Assembly: GCA_022566975.1 (NCBI GenBank)
Contig: JADFHV010000059.1
Span: forward strand, 1 to 9,805
Direction of reading: 5' to 3'
Source: Chloroflexota bacterium
GTDB taxonomy: Bacteria > Chloroflexota > Dehalococcoidia > SAR202 > UBA11138
Length of the DNA: 9,805 bases
A model generated the notes under the pieces. That model made no database searches. It was not told where the DNA came from and saw nothing but the letters and a program-made list of their open reading frames with translations. Positions 1 through 5,702 of this stretch are shown here, one piece after another. Within the stretch, counting starts at the first letter, position 1. Each line of letters begins with the position of its first letter. The position numbers and the translations under genes are program-made.

Positions 1-487
1 GCTGGGACCTGGTGAGGGATCCGATAGGGTGCCCGGTAAAGATGACCGGGTAGTTGGGCGCACCCCACATCGTTGCCATCGACCTGGACGTCTCAATGAA
101 TGCGTCGGTACAGATCGTCACGGCGGGAGTTCCGGCCTTCTCCATGTGGACCCCGTCGTGCACACTGCACGCGCTGCAGGAGCCTCAGTCTCCCACCCCG
201 ACGATGACGTAGTCGCAGTCCCGCGCAAGCTGCTGGATCACTTCGGGCGTGGCCGGCTTGGACGCCGATGGCTTGCGGTGGTAGCTGACGTCGGCAACCC
301 CGAAGCGCTTCCGCAGGAGGGATGCGACCTCTTCCAGTAGCTCCTTGGCGTTGGGCTTGCTGTCGTCTATCAGGCCGACCCGTTTGTTGGAGAGGTCGGA
401 GATCCTGGGCGCGCCGTCGAAGGCGACCGGTATCGGCCGGGTCGTCGGATCGACGAGAAGAAGTTTTCTACCGGTCTGAGTAGCCAT
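1..487 (-). CDS. UGSC-family selenoprotein, in-frame TGA read as Sec (partial)
   Basis: From ATG at 487 the frame reads 100 residues, meets TGA at 187-185, then stays open for 61 codons to the window edge, so the C-terminus is missing. The TGA falls exactly at the first position of a U-G-S-C motif (GVGD-U-GSC). The downstream part continues as the same protein: HDGVHMEKAGTPAVTICTD, then a GAPNYPVIFTGHPIGSL stretch. This matches the UGSC (seleno)protein family, whose function is unknown; the Sec/Cys motif suggests a thiol/selenol redox role (inference). Other seen landmarks are LIDDSKPNAKELL (about 39-52) and DCDYVIVG (about 90-97). The motif reads U101-G-S-C104-S-A-C107, so a further cysteine follows. 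Other genes here end in TGA and encode Trp as TGG, so the code is not generally recoded. No signal peptide or membrane segment is seen. It lies 10 bases after the zinc-ribbon gene stop, probably in one transcript, with a weak ribosome binding site. The alternative is a truncated 100-residue protein. Confidence 0.85.
144..165 (-). promoter_or_regulatory. Candidate bacterial SECIS hairpin for the UGSC TGA
   Basis: On the minus strand, bases 20-41 after the TGA can fold into a hairpin. GTGTG pairs with CACAT (including one G-U), then comes a C/C mismatch, then AC pairs with GT, closing a GACGGG loop whose first G is 28 bases after the TGA. Bacterial SECIS elements are hairpins inside the coding region just downstream of UGA, usually with a G early in the apical loop at about this distance. 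A second small hairpin (CTGCA/TGCAG, loop GCGCG) lies at 165-179. The fold was judged by eye, so the choice between them is uncertain. Confidence 0.4.
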
Positions 488-497
488 TGCAGAGGTC

Positions 498-731
498 TCA
501 GGCGCTCATTGAGCAGGCGCAGCCGCTGGGACCGCACCCACCGCATCCGCCGGCACCGGCGATGGCGCCGGTGTCGCCGTTGGAGCTTGAGAAGGCGGCG
601 AAGACCGAGAGCTGGCGATGGGAGTCGCCGTCGCACTCGGGGCATGGCGCCTCGTCGTCCATGCGATCCATCGGACGTAGTCGGTCGAAGCTCGTCCCGC
701 AGGAGCCGCACCGGTACTCGTATATGGGCAT
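498..731 (-). CDS. FmdB-family zinc-ribbon protein
   Basis: A 77-residue protein beginning MPIYEYRCGSCG, the hallmark of the FmdB regulatory-protein (CxxC_CxxC_SSSS) zinc-ribbon family. Zinc ligands are C8, C11, C30 and C33 (CGSC and CPEC). A small-residue linker (SSSNGDTGAIAGAGG, about 48-62) leads to a second cysteine cluster at C63, C66, C71 and C73. Length and layout are normal for the family, whose members are often annotated as putative regulators without a proven role. The start is supported by TAGGAG about 7 bases before the ATG. It is the first gene of a minus-strand pair with the UGSC selenoprotein, 10 bases apart, behind a good promoter. That pairing suggests a shared condition of expression, but no functional link is established. 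Confidence 0.9.
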   Translation of the reverse strand: MPIYEYRCGSCGTSFDRLRPMDRMDDEAPCPECDGDSHRQLSVFAAFSSSNGDTGAIAGAGGCGGCGPSGCACSMSA

Positions 732-766
732 CGCTCTGCTCCTATGTGTCTGAGTCCTTGGTTCTA

Positions 767-795
767 ATTCTATGTTGGGCCGGTCCCCGGGTCAA
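767..795 (-). promoter_or_regulatory. sigma70-like promoter for zinc-ribbon/UGSC unit
   Basis: On the minus strand TTGACC (790-795) is followed after exactly 17 bases by TAGAAT (767-772). That gives an expected transcript start near 760 and a leader of about 28 bases carrying the TAGGAG ribosome binding site. Box match and spacing are good. It lies in the divergent gap shared with trpB. Confidence 0.6.
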
Positions 796-815
796 TGCCG
801 GTGTTTGATAGTACA

Positions 816-875
816 ATGACGAGGAGGACTAGAGCGACTTGTGGCGGTAGGGCAGGAATCGGGTCGGTAAGATGA
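816..875 (+). other. Possible 19-codon leader ORF overlapping trpB start
   Basis: ATG at 816 opens a short frame (starting MTRRTRATCGG, ending GSVR) whose TGA overlaps the trpB ATG as ATGA at 872-875, the classic geometry of translational coupling. It has no tryptophan codons, so it is not a classical trp attenuator leader. It also lacks a visible ribosome binding site, and GAGGAGG lies inside it at 821-827. A TACAAT that could serve as a -10 box for trpB overlaps its start at 812-817, with GTCAAT at 791-796 as a poor -35. This may be chance. Confidence 0.15.
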
Positions 876-2074
876 AGAGTGCGCAGCGGCTTCCCGATGA
901 GATGGGCCACTTTGGGCGTTTCGGGGGACGGTTCGTTCCCGAGACGCTGATGAGCGCGCTGGAGGAGCTGGAAGAAGCCTACGAGGCGGCTCAGGCGGAT
1001 GAGGCCTTCCAGGCCGAGCTTCACAGGCTTGCAAAGGACTACGCCGGACGCCCAACACCCCTGTACTATGCGGAAAACCTCACGGCGCAGCTGGGAGGCG
1101 CCAGGGTCTATCTGAAACGCGAGGACCTGGCGCATACCGGTGCCCACAAGATAAACAACGCTCTGGGACAGGGCCTGCTGGCCAAGCGCATGGGCAAGCA
1201 GCGCATTATCGCGGAGACGGGCGCCGGACAGCATGGCGTTGCCACCGCAACGGTCTGCGCGATGCTGAAGCAGGACTGCGTCGTCTACATGGGCGAGGAG
1301 GACATTCGGCGCCAGGCCCTCAATGTCTTCCGGATGCATCAGTTGGGGGCGGAGGTACGCCCCGTCGACTCCGGGAGCAGGACGCTGAAGGACGCCATTA
1401 ACGAAGCGATTCGCGACTGGGTCACCAACGTAGAGACAACGCACTACCTGATCGGGAGCGTCGTGGGTCCCCATCCGTACCCGATGATGGTGAGGGACTT
1501 CCAGGCGGTGATCGGCCGTGAGGCCCGTCGGCAGATGCGGGAAGCAACCGGGGGTCTGCCGGACTATGCCGTGGCCTGCGTGGGCGGTGGGAGCAACGCC
1601 ATCGGCCTCTTCTACGACTTCATCGAGGACGACGGCGTGAAGCTGGTCGGAGTGGAGGCCGGGGGCCTCGGGGACGGCAGCGATAGGCACGCCGCCACGC
1701 TGGTGGCCGGCGAGGTGGGCGTGCTCCACGGCAGCATGTCGTACCTGCTCCAGGACAAGGACGGCCAGGTCCGGGAGACGCACAGCATCTCGGCCGGCCT
1801 CGACTACCCGGGAGTCGGGCCGGAGCACAGCTACCTGAAGGACACGGAGCGCGCGAGCTATGTCAGCGTCTCCGATGCCGAGGCCCTGGAGGGATTCCGG
1901 CTGCTTTGCCGCGCCGAGGGCATCATACCGGCTCTGGAGCCGGCCCACGCTATCTACTACGTCTCTCAGCTAGCGCCGACCCTCTCCGAGGACGAGACGA
2001 TCCTAGTCGGCCTCAGCGGGCGCGGGGACAAGGACATGGAGACGGTGGCGAAAGAGCTGGGCGTTGAGCTTTAG
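872..2074 (+). CDS. trpB: Tryptophan synthase beta chain
   Basis: A 400-residue TrpB that condenses indole with L-serine to give L-tryptophan, normally in an alpha2-beta2 complex with TrpA in the cytosol. The PLP Schiff-base lysine is K93 in HTGAHKINN and the catalytic glutamate is E115 in ETGAGQHG; their 22-residue spacing equals that of the Salmonella enzyme (K87/E109). The PLP phosphate loop GGGSNA is at 238-243 and SGRGDKD at 382-388 closes the cofactor site. The N-terminus ([13 protein letters not shown]) is the usual TrpB1 type, not the longer TrpB2 form. The ATG at 872 has only a distant AGGA upstream. ATG 902 is also possible but has no better ribosome binding site and would remove ten residues. 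No trpA follows: the next gene is purF, after 240 bases and a new promoter. The upstream neighbour is divergent. Confidence 0.97.
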   Translation: MKSAQRLPDEMGHFGRFGGRFVPETLMSALEELEEAYEAAQADEAFQAELHRLAKDYAGRPTPLYYAENLTAQLGGARVYLKREDLAHTGAHKINNALGQGLLAKRMGKQRIIAETGAGQHGVATATVCAMLKQDCVVYMGEEDIRRQALNVFRMHQLGAEVRPVDSGSRTLKDAINEAIRDWVTNVETTHYLIGSVVGPHPYPMMVRDFQAVIGREARRQMREATGGLPDYAVACVGGGSNAIGLFYDFIEDDGVKLVGVEAGGLGDGSDRHAATLVAGEVGVLHGSMSYLLQDKDGQVRETHSISAGLDYPGVGPEHSYLKDTERASYVSVSDAEALEGFRLLCRAEGIIPALEPAHAIYYVSQLAPTLSEDETILVGLSGRGDKDMETVAKELGVEL

Positions 2075-2204
2075 GCGGGTGGTGAGCGAGGAACGCGAGG
2101 ATGCTCCTTAGTGGGTAGGCTACGGAAAACTTGTCCGGAGCCTCAAGACCGAATGGCGGTCGGCGCGTGGGTGCCAGAGTGGCCCGAGATCGAGGCTGGC
2201 CTCA
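2075..2204 (+). other. Intergenic region after trpB, no gene seen
   Basis: I see no convincing coding frame, RNA gene or T-tailed terminator here. The only local structures are small: GACCG-AATGG-CGGTC at 2147-2161 and GAGG-CTGG-CCTC near 2191-2202. The stretch ends at the purF promoter. Confidence 0.4.
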
Positions 2205-2234
2205 TTGACCTGGGATTTCGGGTGAACTTATAAT
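2205..2234 (+). promoter_or_regulatory. sigma70-like promoter for purF
   Basis: TTGACC (2205-2210), 18 bases, then TATAAT (2229-2234): a near-consensus promoter with expected start near 2241. This leaves about 75 bases of leader before the chosen purF ATG. In the leader, GCGCCT at 2241-2246 can pair imperfectly with AGGTGCGC around 2259-2266, which would cover a GAGGAGG sequence. No purine riboswitch or PurR box was recognised. Confidence 0.7.
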
Positions 2235-2314
2235 GTGGGTGCGCCTGCTCTAGCGAGGAGGTGCGCTTGTCATCGGCTCGAGTAGGCTGGTACCCGTCGT
2301 TGAGGGGGGCACCC

Positions 2315-3721
2315 ATGACCACCGACGACCGCGACTTGCGAGAGGCGTGCGGTGTGGTCGGAGTCTATTCCAGGGGCGAGGACGTCGCACGGATCGCTTT
2401 CTTCGGACTGTACGCGCTCCAGCACCGTGGCCAGGAGAGCGCCGGGATCGCCGCCAGCGACGGCAAGCGGACGAGGGTCCACACCGCCATGGGCCTGGTG
2501 GCCCAGACCCTCGACGAGGAGACCCTCCTCCAGCTGCCCGGGCATATCGCCATCGGCCACACCCGATACTCCACGACCGGCACCAGCACGCTCTCCAACG
2601 CTCAGCCGCTGCTTTCGGCCGGGCCCGAGGTCGAGATCGCGCTGGCCCATAACGGCAATGTGATCAACGCCCTTGAGCTCAAGGAGGAGCTGGCCGAATG
2701 GGGCTGCACCTTCGCCACCTCCAGCGACTCGGAGATCGTCGCCCATCTGATCACCAACGCGCCCGCCAACTCGTGGGGAGAGCGAGTCGCATACTGCATG
2801 CGCCGGCTGAAGGGGGCCTACTCGCTGGTAGTAATGACCAACGACGCGCTACTGGGGATTCGAGACCCTCTGGGCGTGCGTCCCCTGTGCATAGGCAAGC
2901 TCAACGGCGGATGGGTGATAGCGTCGGAGTCGTGCGCTCTCGACCACATCGGCGCGGAGTTCGTGCGGGAGGTAGCGCCCGGCGAGGCCGTGCTGGTGGA
3001 CGACGAGGGGCTCAGGACCGTGTACCAGAAGGAGGTAGACGGCCGGGCGGGTGCGTGCATGTTCGAGCACATATATTTCGCGAGGCCGGACAGCATCCTG
3101 AATGGGAAACTCGTGTACAGCAACCGAATGGAGATGGGCGCTCAGCTCGCCAGGGAGTACCCGGTCGAGGCAGACATGGTTATCGGCGTCCCGGACTCGG
3201 CGACGGCAGCGGCCGTGGGATACTCGCAGGAGTCGGGCATTCCCTTTGGCGAGGGGCTAATCAAGAATCGCTACGTAGGGCGCACGTTCATCCTTCCCGA
3301 CCAGAGACTGCGCGATCTTGGGGTGCGCACGAAGCTCAACCCGCTGCCGAGACTCATCAAAGACAAGCGGATTGTAGTCGTGGACGACAGTATCGTGCGC
3401 GGCACGACGACTCCGCATGTGGTAAGCCTGCTAAGGAAGGGCGGAGCCAGGGAGATCCACCTGCGCATCTGCGCGCCGCCCATCGTATCCCCGTGCCATT
3501 TTGGGGTGGACCTCGCCACCAAGAAGGAGCTCATCGCGGCCAACATGACGGTGGAGGAGGTACGCGAGTTTGTGGGAGCCGACTCCCTGGGATACCTCAG
3601 CCACAAAGGACTTATAGAGGCTGTGGGCCTGCCCAGAGAGGCTTTCTGCATGGGCTGCTTTACGGGCGACTACCCCATCCCCGTCCAGTTGGAGATGGAC
3701 AAGCTGATGCTGGAGGTCTGA
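2315..3721 (+). CDS. purF: Amidophosphoribosyltransferase, Fe-S type
   Basis: A 468-residue enzyme for the first committed step of purine synthesis: PRPP plus glutamine gives 5-phosphoribosylamine. The N-terminal class II (Ntn) glutamine amidotransferase domain has its nucleophile at C12 in EACGVVGVYS. The C-terminal phosphoribosyltransferase domain carries the PRPP motif VVVDDSIVRGTTT. Cysteines at 248 (CMFEHIYFARPDS), 394 (SPCHFG), 445 and 448 (CMGC) match the four ligands of the [4Fe-4S] cluster in the Bacillus subtilis-type enzyme. The start is ATG 2315, behind GAGGGGG with 7-base spacing. It leaves an 11-residue propeptide before Cys12, as in B. subtilis PurF. The frame is open upstream to GTG 2261 (and TTG 2267 with AGGAGG nearby), but those starts would give an unusual 29- or 27-residue propeptide. 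It heads the purF-purM-purH group. Confidence 0.97.
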   Translation: MTTDDRDLREACGVVGVYSRGEDVARIAFFGLYALQHRGQESAGIAASDGKRTRVHTAMGLVAQTLDEETLLQLPGHIAIGHTRYSTTGTSTLSNAQPLLSAGPEVEIALAHNGNVINALELKEELAEWGCTFATSSDSEIVAHLITNAPANSWGERVAYCMRRLKGAYSLVVMTNDALLGIRDPLGVRPLCIGKLNGGWVIASESCALDHIGAEFVREVAPGEAVLVDDEGLRTVYQKEVDGRAGACMFEHIYFARPDSILNGKLVYSNRMEMGAQLAREYPVEADMVIGVPDSATAAAVGYSQESGIPFGEGLIKNRYVGRTFILPDQRLRDLGVRTKLNPLPRLIKDKRIVVVDDSIVRGTTTPHVVSLLRKGGAREIHLRICAPPIVSPCHFGVDLATKKELIAANMTVEEVREFVGADSLGYLSHKGLIEAVGLPREAFCMGCFTGDYPIPVQLEMDKLMLEV

Positions 3722-3754
3722 CCGCCCCAGTAGGAAGAGACAGGGCCCCTTTCG

Positions 3755-3780
3755 GCCTCCCCCGGACTTGCGGGGGAGGC
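3755..3780 (+). terminator. Strong hairpin between purF and purM
   Basis: A perfect 10-bp stem, GCCTCCCCCG and CGGGGGAGGC, encloses the 6-base loop GACTTG, 33 bases after the purF stop. The following sequence is GATTTGTCTCC, not a clean T run, so termination may be partial. It may instead act as an RNA stabiliser or processing site lowering purM relative to purF. GGGCCC occurs on both sides (3743-3748 and 3792-3797) and could form an outer stem. Confidence 0.5.
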
Positions 3781-3819
3781 GATTTGTCTCCGGGCCCGTG
3801 ACCGGCGTCCTGAGAGCCC

Positions 3820-4833
3820 ATGGCTGAGCACACCTACAAGGAAGCGGGAGTTGATCTCGATGCGGCCGCGGCCGTCAAACGGCGTATCGAGGCGATAGCG
3901 GCCCCGACGCGAGGGCCCCAGGTCCTGAGTGGCGCCGGTGGGTTCGGGGCCATGTACCGTCTAGCCGGGTTCCGGGAGCCTGTGCTGGTCGCCAGCACCG
4001 ACGGCGTCGGCACCAAGCTGAAGCTGGCGGCGGCGATGCACAGGTACGGAACCATAGGTGAGGACCTGGTCAGCGCCTGCGTCAACGACGTGATCGTAAG
4101 CGGCGCGAAGCCGCTCTTTTTTCTGGACTACATCGCCGTGGGTGTACTGGAAGTCGAGGCTGTAGAGGCGATGCTGAAGGGAATGGCCCGGGCCTGCGTC
4201 GAGGTGGAGTGCGCGTTGGTAGGAGGAGAGACGGCGCAGATGCCCGGCCTGTACGGGGAGGGCGAGTTTGACGTAGCCGGGTTCGCGGTTGGGGCCGTTG
4301 AGAAGAGCGATATTCTGGACGGGTCGTCCGTTGCCGAGGGCGACGTTCTGCTAGGCATCCCGTCCAGCGGGCTCCACACCAACGGCTACTCCCTTGTACG
4401 CGACATCCTCCGCCTGGACGATGATCCGTCGCCGCTAGGAGAGTACTACTCGGAGCTCGATGGGACGTTGGGCGACGCGCTCCTGGCGCCGCACCGCTCA
4501 TACTACCGGGTAGTCAGGCACGCGGTGCCGCTGGTGAAGGCGATGGCGCATATTACCGGTGGGGGTCTGGTCGAGAACGTGCCGCGTGCACTGCCGGAGG
4601 GACTCGGGGCGAGATTCGACACCGCCTCCTGGAGGGCGCCTGCCATATTTCACCTGCTGCAGGAGATGGGGAACATATCGCGCGACGAGATGTTCCGCGT
4701 GTTCAACATGGGTCTGGGGTTCGTGGTGGTGTGCGACAGGTCGAAGGTGGCGGAGATCGTCGGTCTCGTGCCGGAGGCGTCTGTTGTGGGCGAGGTGGTG
4801 CGACACACTGACGGCGAGCGTGTTGTCCTATAA
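3820..4833 (+). CDS. purM: Phosphoribosylformylglycinamidine cyclo-ligase (AIR synthetase)
   Basis: A 337-residue PurM that converts FGAM plus ATP to aminoimidazole ribonucleotide. Seen motifs are STDGVGTK (59-66, ATP/metal loop), the GGETAQMPG signature (135-143), HTNGYS (186-191), HITGGG (244-249) and FNMGLG (295-300). The length is typical (about 340). The start at ATG 3820 gives the expected MAEHTYKEAGVDLDAA N-terminus (start of the conserved YK-AGVD motif); no strong ribosome binding site is visible, only GAGAG just upstream. It lies 98 bases after purF across a strong hairpin. Its stop is only 2 bases before the next start, so the HEPN gene is probably co-transcribed. In many bacteria purN would follow; here it does not. 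Confidence 0.97.
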   Translation: MAEHTYKEAGVDLDAAAAVKRRIEAIAAPTRGPQVLSGAGGFGAMYRLAGFREPVLVASTDGVGTKLKLAAAMHRYGTIGEDLVSACVNDVIVSGAKPLFFLDYIAVGVLEVEAVEAMLKGMARACVEVECALVGGETAQMPGLYGEGEFDVAGFAVGAVEKSDILDGSSVAEGDVLLGIPSSGLHTNGYSLVRDILRLDDDPSPLGEYYSELDGTLGDALLAPHRSYYRVVRHAVPLVKAMAHITGGGLVENVPRALPEGLGARFDTASWRAPAIFHLLQEMGNISRDEMFRVFNMGLGFVVVCDRSKVAEIVGLVPEASVVGEVVRHTDGERVVL

Positions 4834-4845
4834 TCATGAATAGGA
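4826..4845 (+). repeat. Inverted repeat over purM stop and HEPN start
   Basis: TCCTAT (4826-4831) and ATAGGA (4840-4845) form a perfect 6-bp inverted repeat with an 8-base loop. The loop holds the end of the purM stop and the next ATG. It could hide the HEPN start in mRNA or be an operator-like site. TATAAT at 4829-4834 overlaps it but has no good -35 box, so I do not call a promoter. Confidence 0.3.
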
Positions 4846-5636
4846 GTGAGTTACAGAGGATTGCTCGGTCGCGGACTGAGGACGCGAAGGCTCTACTCGA
4901 TGACGGTCGCTTTTCAGGCGCGTATTACATCCTGGGCTATGCAGTTGAATGCGCACTGAAGGCTTGTTTGGCAAAGCAGACCAGACGATACGATTTCCCC
5001 GATAGAAAGCTGGTCAACGCCAGCCATACTCATGACCTCGAGAGTCTATTGAGGGTCTCAGGACTATACAGCGATCTTCAGACAGAATCCCGAACAAACC
5101 GCGCCTTAGATGAGAATTGGGCCGTTGTAAAGGACTGGACAGTCGATTCTCGATACGACGTCAACGTCTCCGGATCAAGAGCGAGAGACTTCTCACTTGG
5201 CTGTCACCGCGAGAAGGAGTGGAGTTCTGTCATGGCTGAAGAGGCGGTGGTAAAGGAGTTACTGACTGACGAAATGATCGATGCAGGTGCCGAGCTCACT
5301 CGTCGCCTAGACTCGACCGCTTTGCCGGTAAGTAGTTGCCTGTGGCTGTTCATGTCTGAATCCAACCTCTGGCGACTGGTAATCGCTTCACCAGAGGTAA
5401 CAACCTCCGGCCCGAAGAAAACGTACCGGAAGATTCGGTCGGTGCTCTCGGAGATGCCCGGGGCTCTAAGTCAGCTGACGTTAAGCGACATCGGCGTCGT
5501 CGAAGAGAACGACCGCCTCATATCACTGCTCCGCAGCGCCATCAAAACGGGGAATGGCATCTCCGGGATAAGGTTCTCCAGAAACACAATTAACGGACAG
5601 TTCATTGACGATGCTTATATCTACAGGCTGACATAG
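4836..5636 (+). CDS. HEPN-domain protein in frame with partner protein (apparent fusion)
   Basis: One open frame of 266 codons in two parts. Residues 1 to about 121 are a HEPN domain: LLDDGRFSGAYYILGYAVECALKACLAK (20-47), then SHTHDLESLL (63-72) and NWAVVKDWTVDSRY (94-107). An R57-x6-H64 pair fits the RX4-6H spacing of HEPN RNases, but in this subfamily the role is unclear. Residues 133-266 are a separate unrecognised protein. Between them the frame (LGCHREKEWSS) does not look like the family. The expected HEPN ending AVTARRSGVLSWLKRRW-stop lies in the +1 frame at 5200-5253. I infer that a one-base shift near 5196-5201 joined two genes that normally overlap; a true fusion is the alternative. 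GC is visibly lower than in purM and purH, suggesting acquisition. The module sits between purM (2-base gap) and purH (66-base gap). The function is unknown; a nucleic-acid or toxin-antitoxin-like role is only a family-based guess. Confidence 0.75.
   Translation: MNRSELQRIARSRTEDAKALLDDGRFSGAYYILGYAVECALKACLAKQTRRYDFPDRKLVNASHTHDLESLLRVSGLYSDLQTESRTNRALDENWAVVKDWTVDSRYDVNVSGSRARDFSLGCHREKEWSSVMAEEAVVKELLTDEMIDAGAELTRRLDSTALPVSSCLWLFMSESNLWRLVIASPEVTTSGPKKTYRKIRSVLSEMPGALSQLTLSDIGVVEENDRLISLLRSAIKTGNGISGIRFSRNTINGQFIDDAYIYRLT
5200..5253 (+). pseudogene. Displaced C-terminus of HEPN protein in +1 frame
   Basis: In the +1 frame relative to the gene starting at 4836, codons from 5200 read AVTARRSGVLSWLKRRW and end at TAA 5251-5253. 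The (G)VL-W-(I/L)(K/R)xxW ending is what small HEPN proteins of this type typically carry. Joining residue 121 (CTT, 5196-5198) to GCT at 5200 by skipping one G would give a 138-residue protein of normal family length. The restored gene would overlap the partner gene start by 22 bases. Confidence 0.6.
5232..5636 (+). CDS. Uncharacterised partner of HEPN protein (internal start)
   Basis: If translated from its own ATG at 5232, this is a 134-residue protein starting MAEEAVVKELLTDEMIDAG. The start is supported by GGAG at 5221-5224 (7-base spacing) and AAGGAG slightly further upstream. Seen features are an amphipathic N-terminal helix (about 1-27), a hydrophobic LPVSSCLWLF segment (about 30-39), NLWRLVIASPEV (about 44-55), DIGVVEENDRLISLL (about 84-98) and a strongly patterned C-terminus, GISGIRFSRNTINGQF then DDAYIYRL. 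No catalytic motif is evident and I cannot name the family. From memory, similar proteins occur next to HEPN genes, so a protein partner or antitoxin-like role is possible but unproven. In this sequence it shares its frame with the upstream HEPN gene. Confidence 0.55.
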   Translation: MAEEAVVKELLTDEMIDAGAELTRRLDSTALPVSSCLWLFMSESNLWRLVIASPEVTTSGPKKTYRKIRSVLSEMPGALSQLTLSDIGVVEENDRLISLLRSAIKTGNGISGIRFSRNTINGQFIDDAYIYRLT

Positions 5637-5655
5637 CAGATGCCCGGACGGAGAT

Positions 5656-5667
5656 GGGATGCATCCC
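5656..5667 (+). repeat. 12-bp perfect palindrome upstream of purH
   Basis: GGGATGCATCCC is a perfect palindrome in the 66-base gap between the HEPN module and purH. It could be an operator half-site pair or chance. Nothing else in the gap is recognisable apart from a weak GAGAG before purH. Confidence 0.25.
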
Positions 5668-5702
5668 TACTGGCGGACGAGCGAGTAGAGAGAATTAACT
5701 AA

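Noticed and set aside
29..340. Plus-strand open frame opposite the UGSC gene
   Set aside because: The opposite strand carries the conserved UGSC protein once TGA is read as Sec. This frame shows no recognisable motif or ribosome binding site.
554..573. CACCGGCG-ATGG-CGCCGGTG hairpin
   Set aside because: It is a perfect 8-bp stem but sits inside the Gly/Ala-rich linker of the zinc-ribbon gene, where repeated GCC/GGC codons easily produce such symmetry. No T tail.
770..1948. 392-codon open frame on the minus strand opposite trpB
   Set aside because: It lies almost entirely antisense to a complete, well-conserved TrpB, and its translation (rich in H, R, L, V) has no recognisable motif. Long antisense frames are expected in high-GC genes.
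2075..2204. tRNA or small RNA gene in the trpB-purF gap
   Set aside because: No cloverleaf, T-loop signature or strong terminator could be found by eye.
2698..3801. 367-codon plus-strand open frame overlapping purF
   Set aside because: It is a frame shadow of purF with Arg/Gly-rich low-complexity translation and no family motif. PurF is complete in its own frame.
4808..4834. Possible promoter CTGACG-15-TATAAT at the end of purM
   Set aside because: The spacer is too short and the start site would fall after the HEPN ATG, so it would not produce a normal message for that gene.
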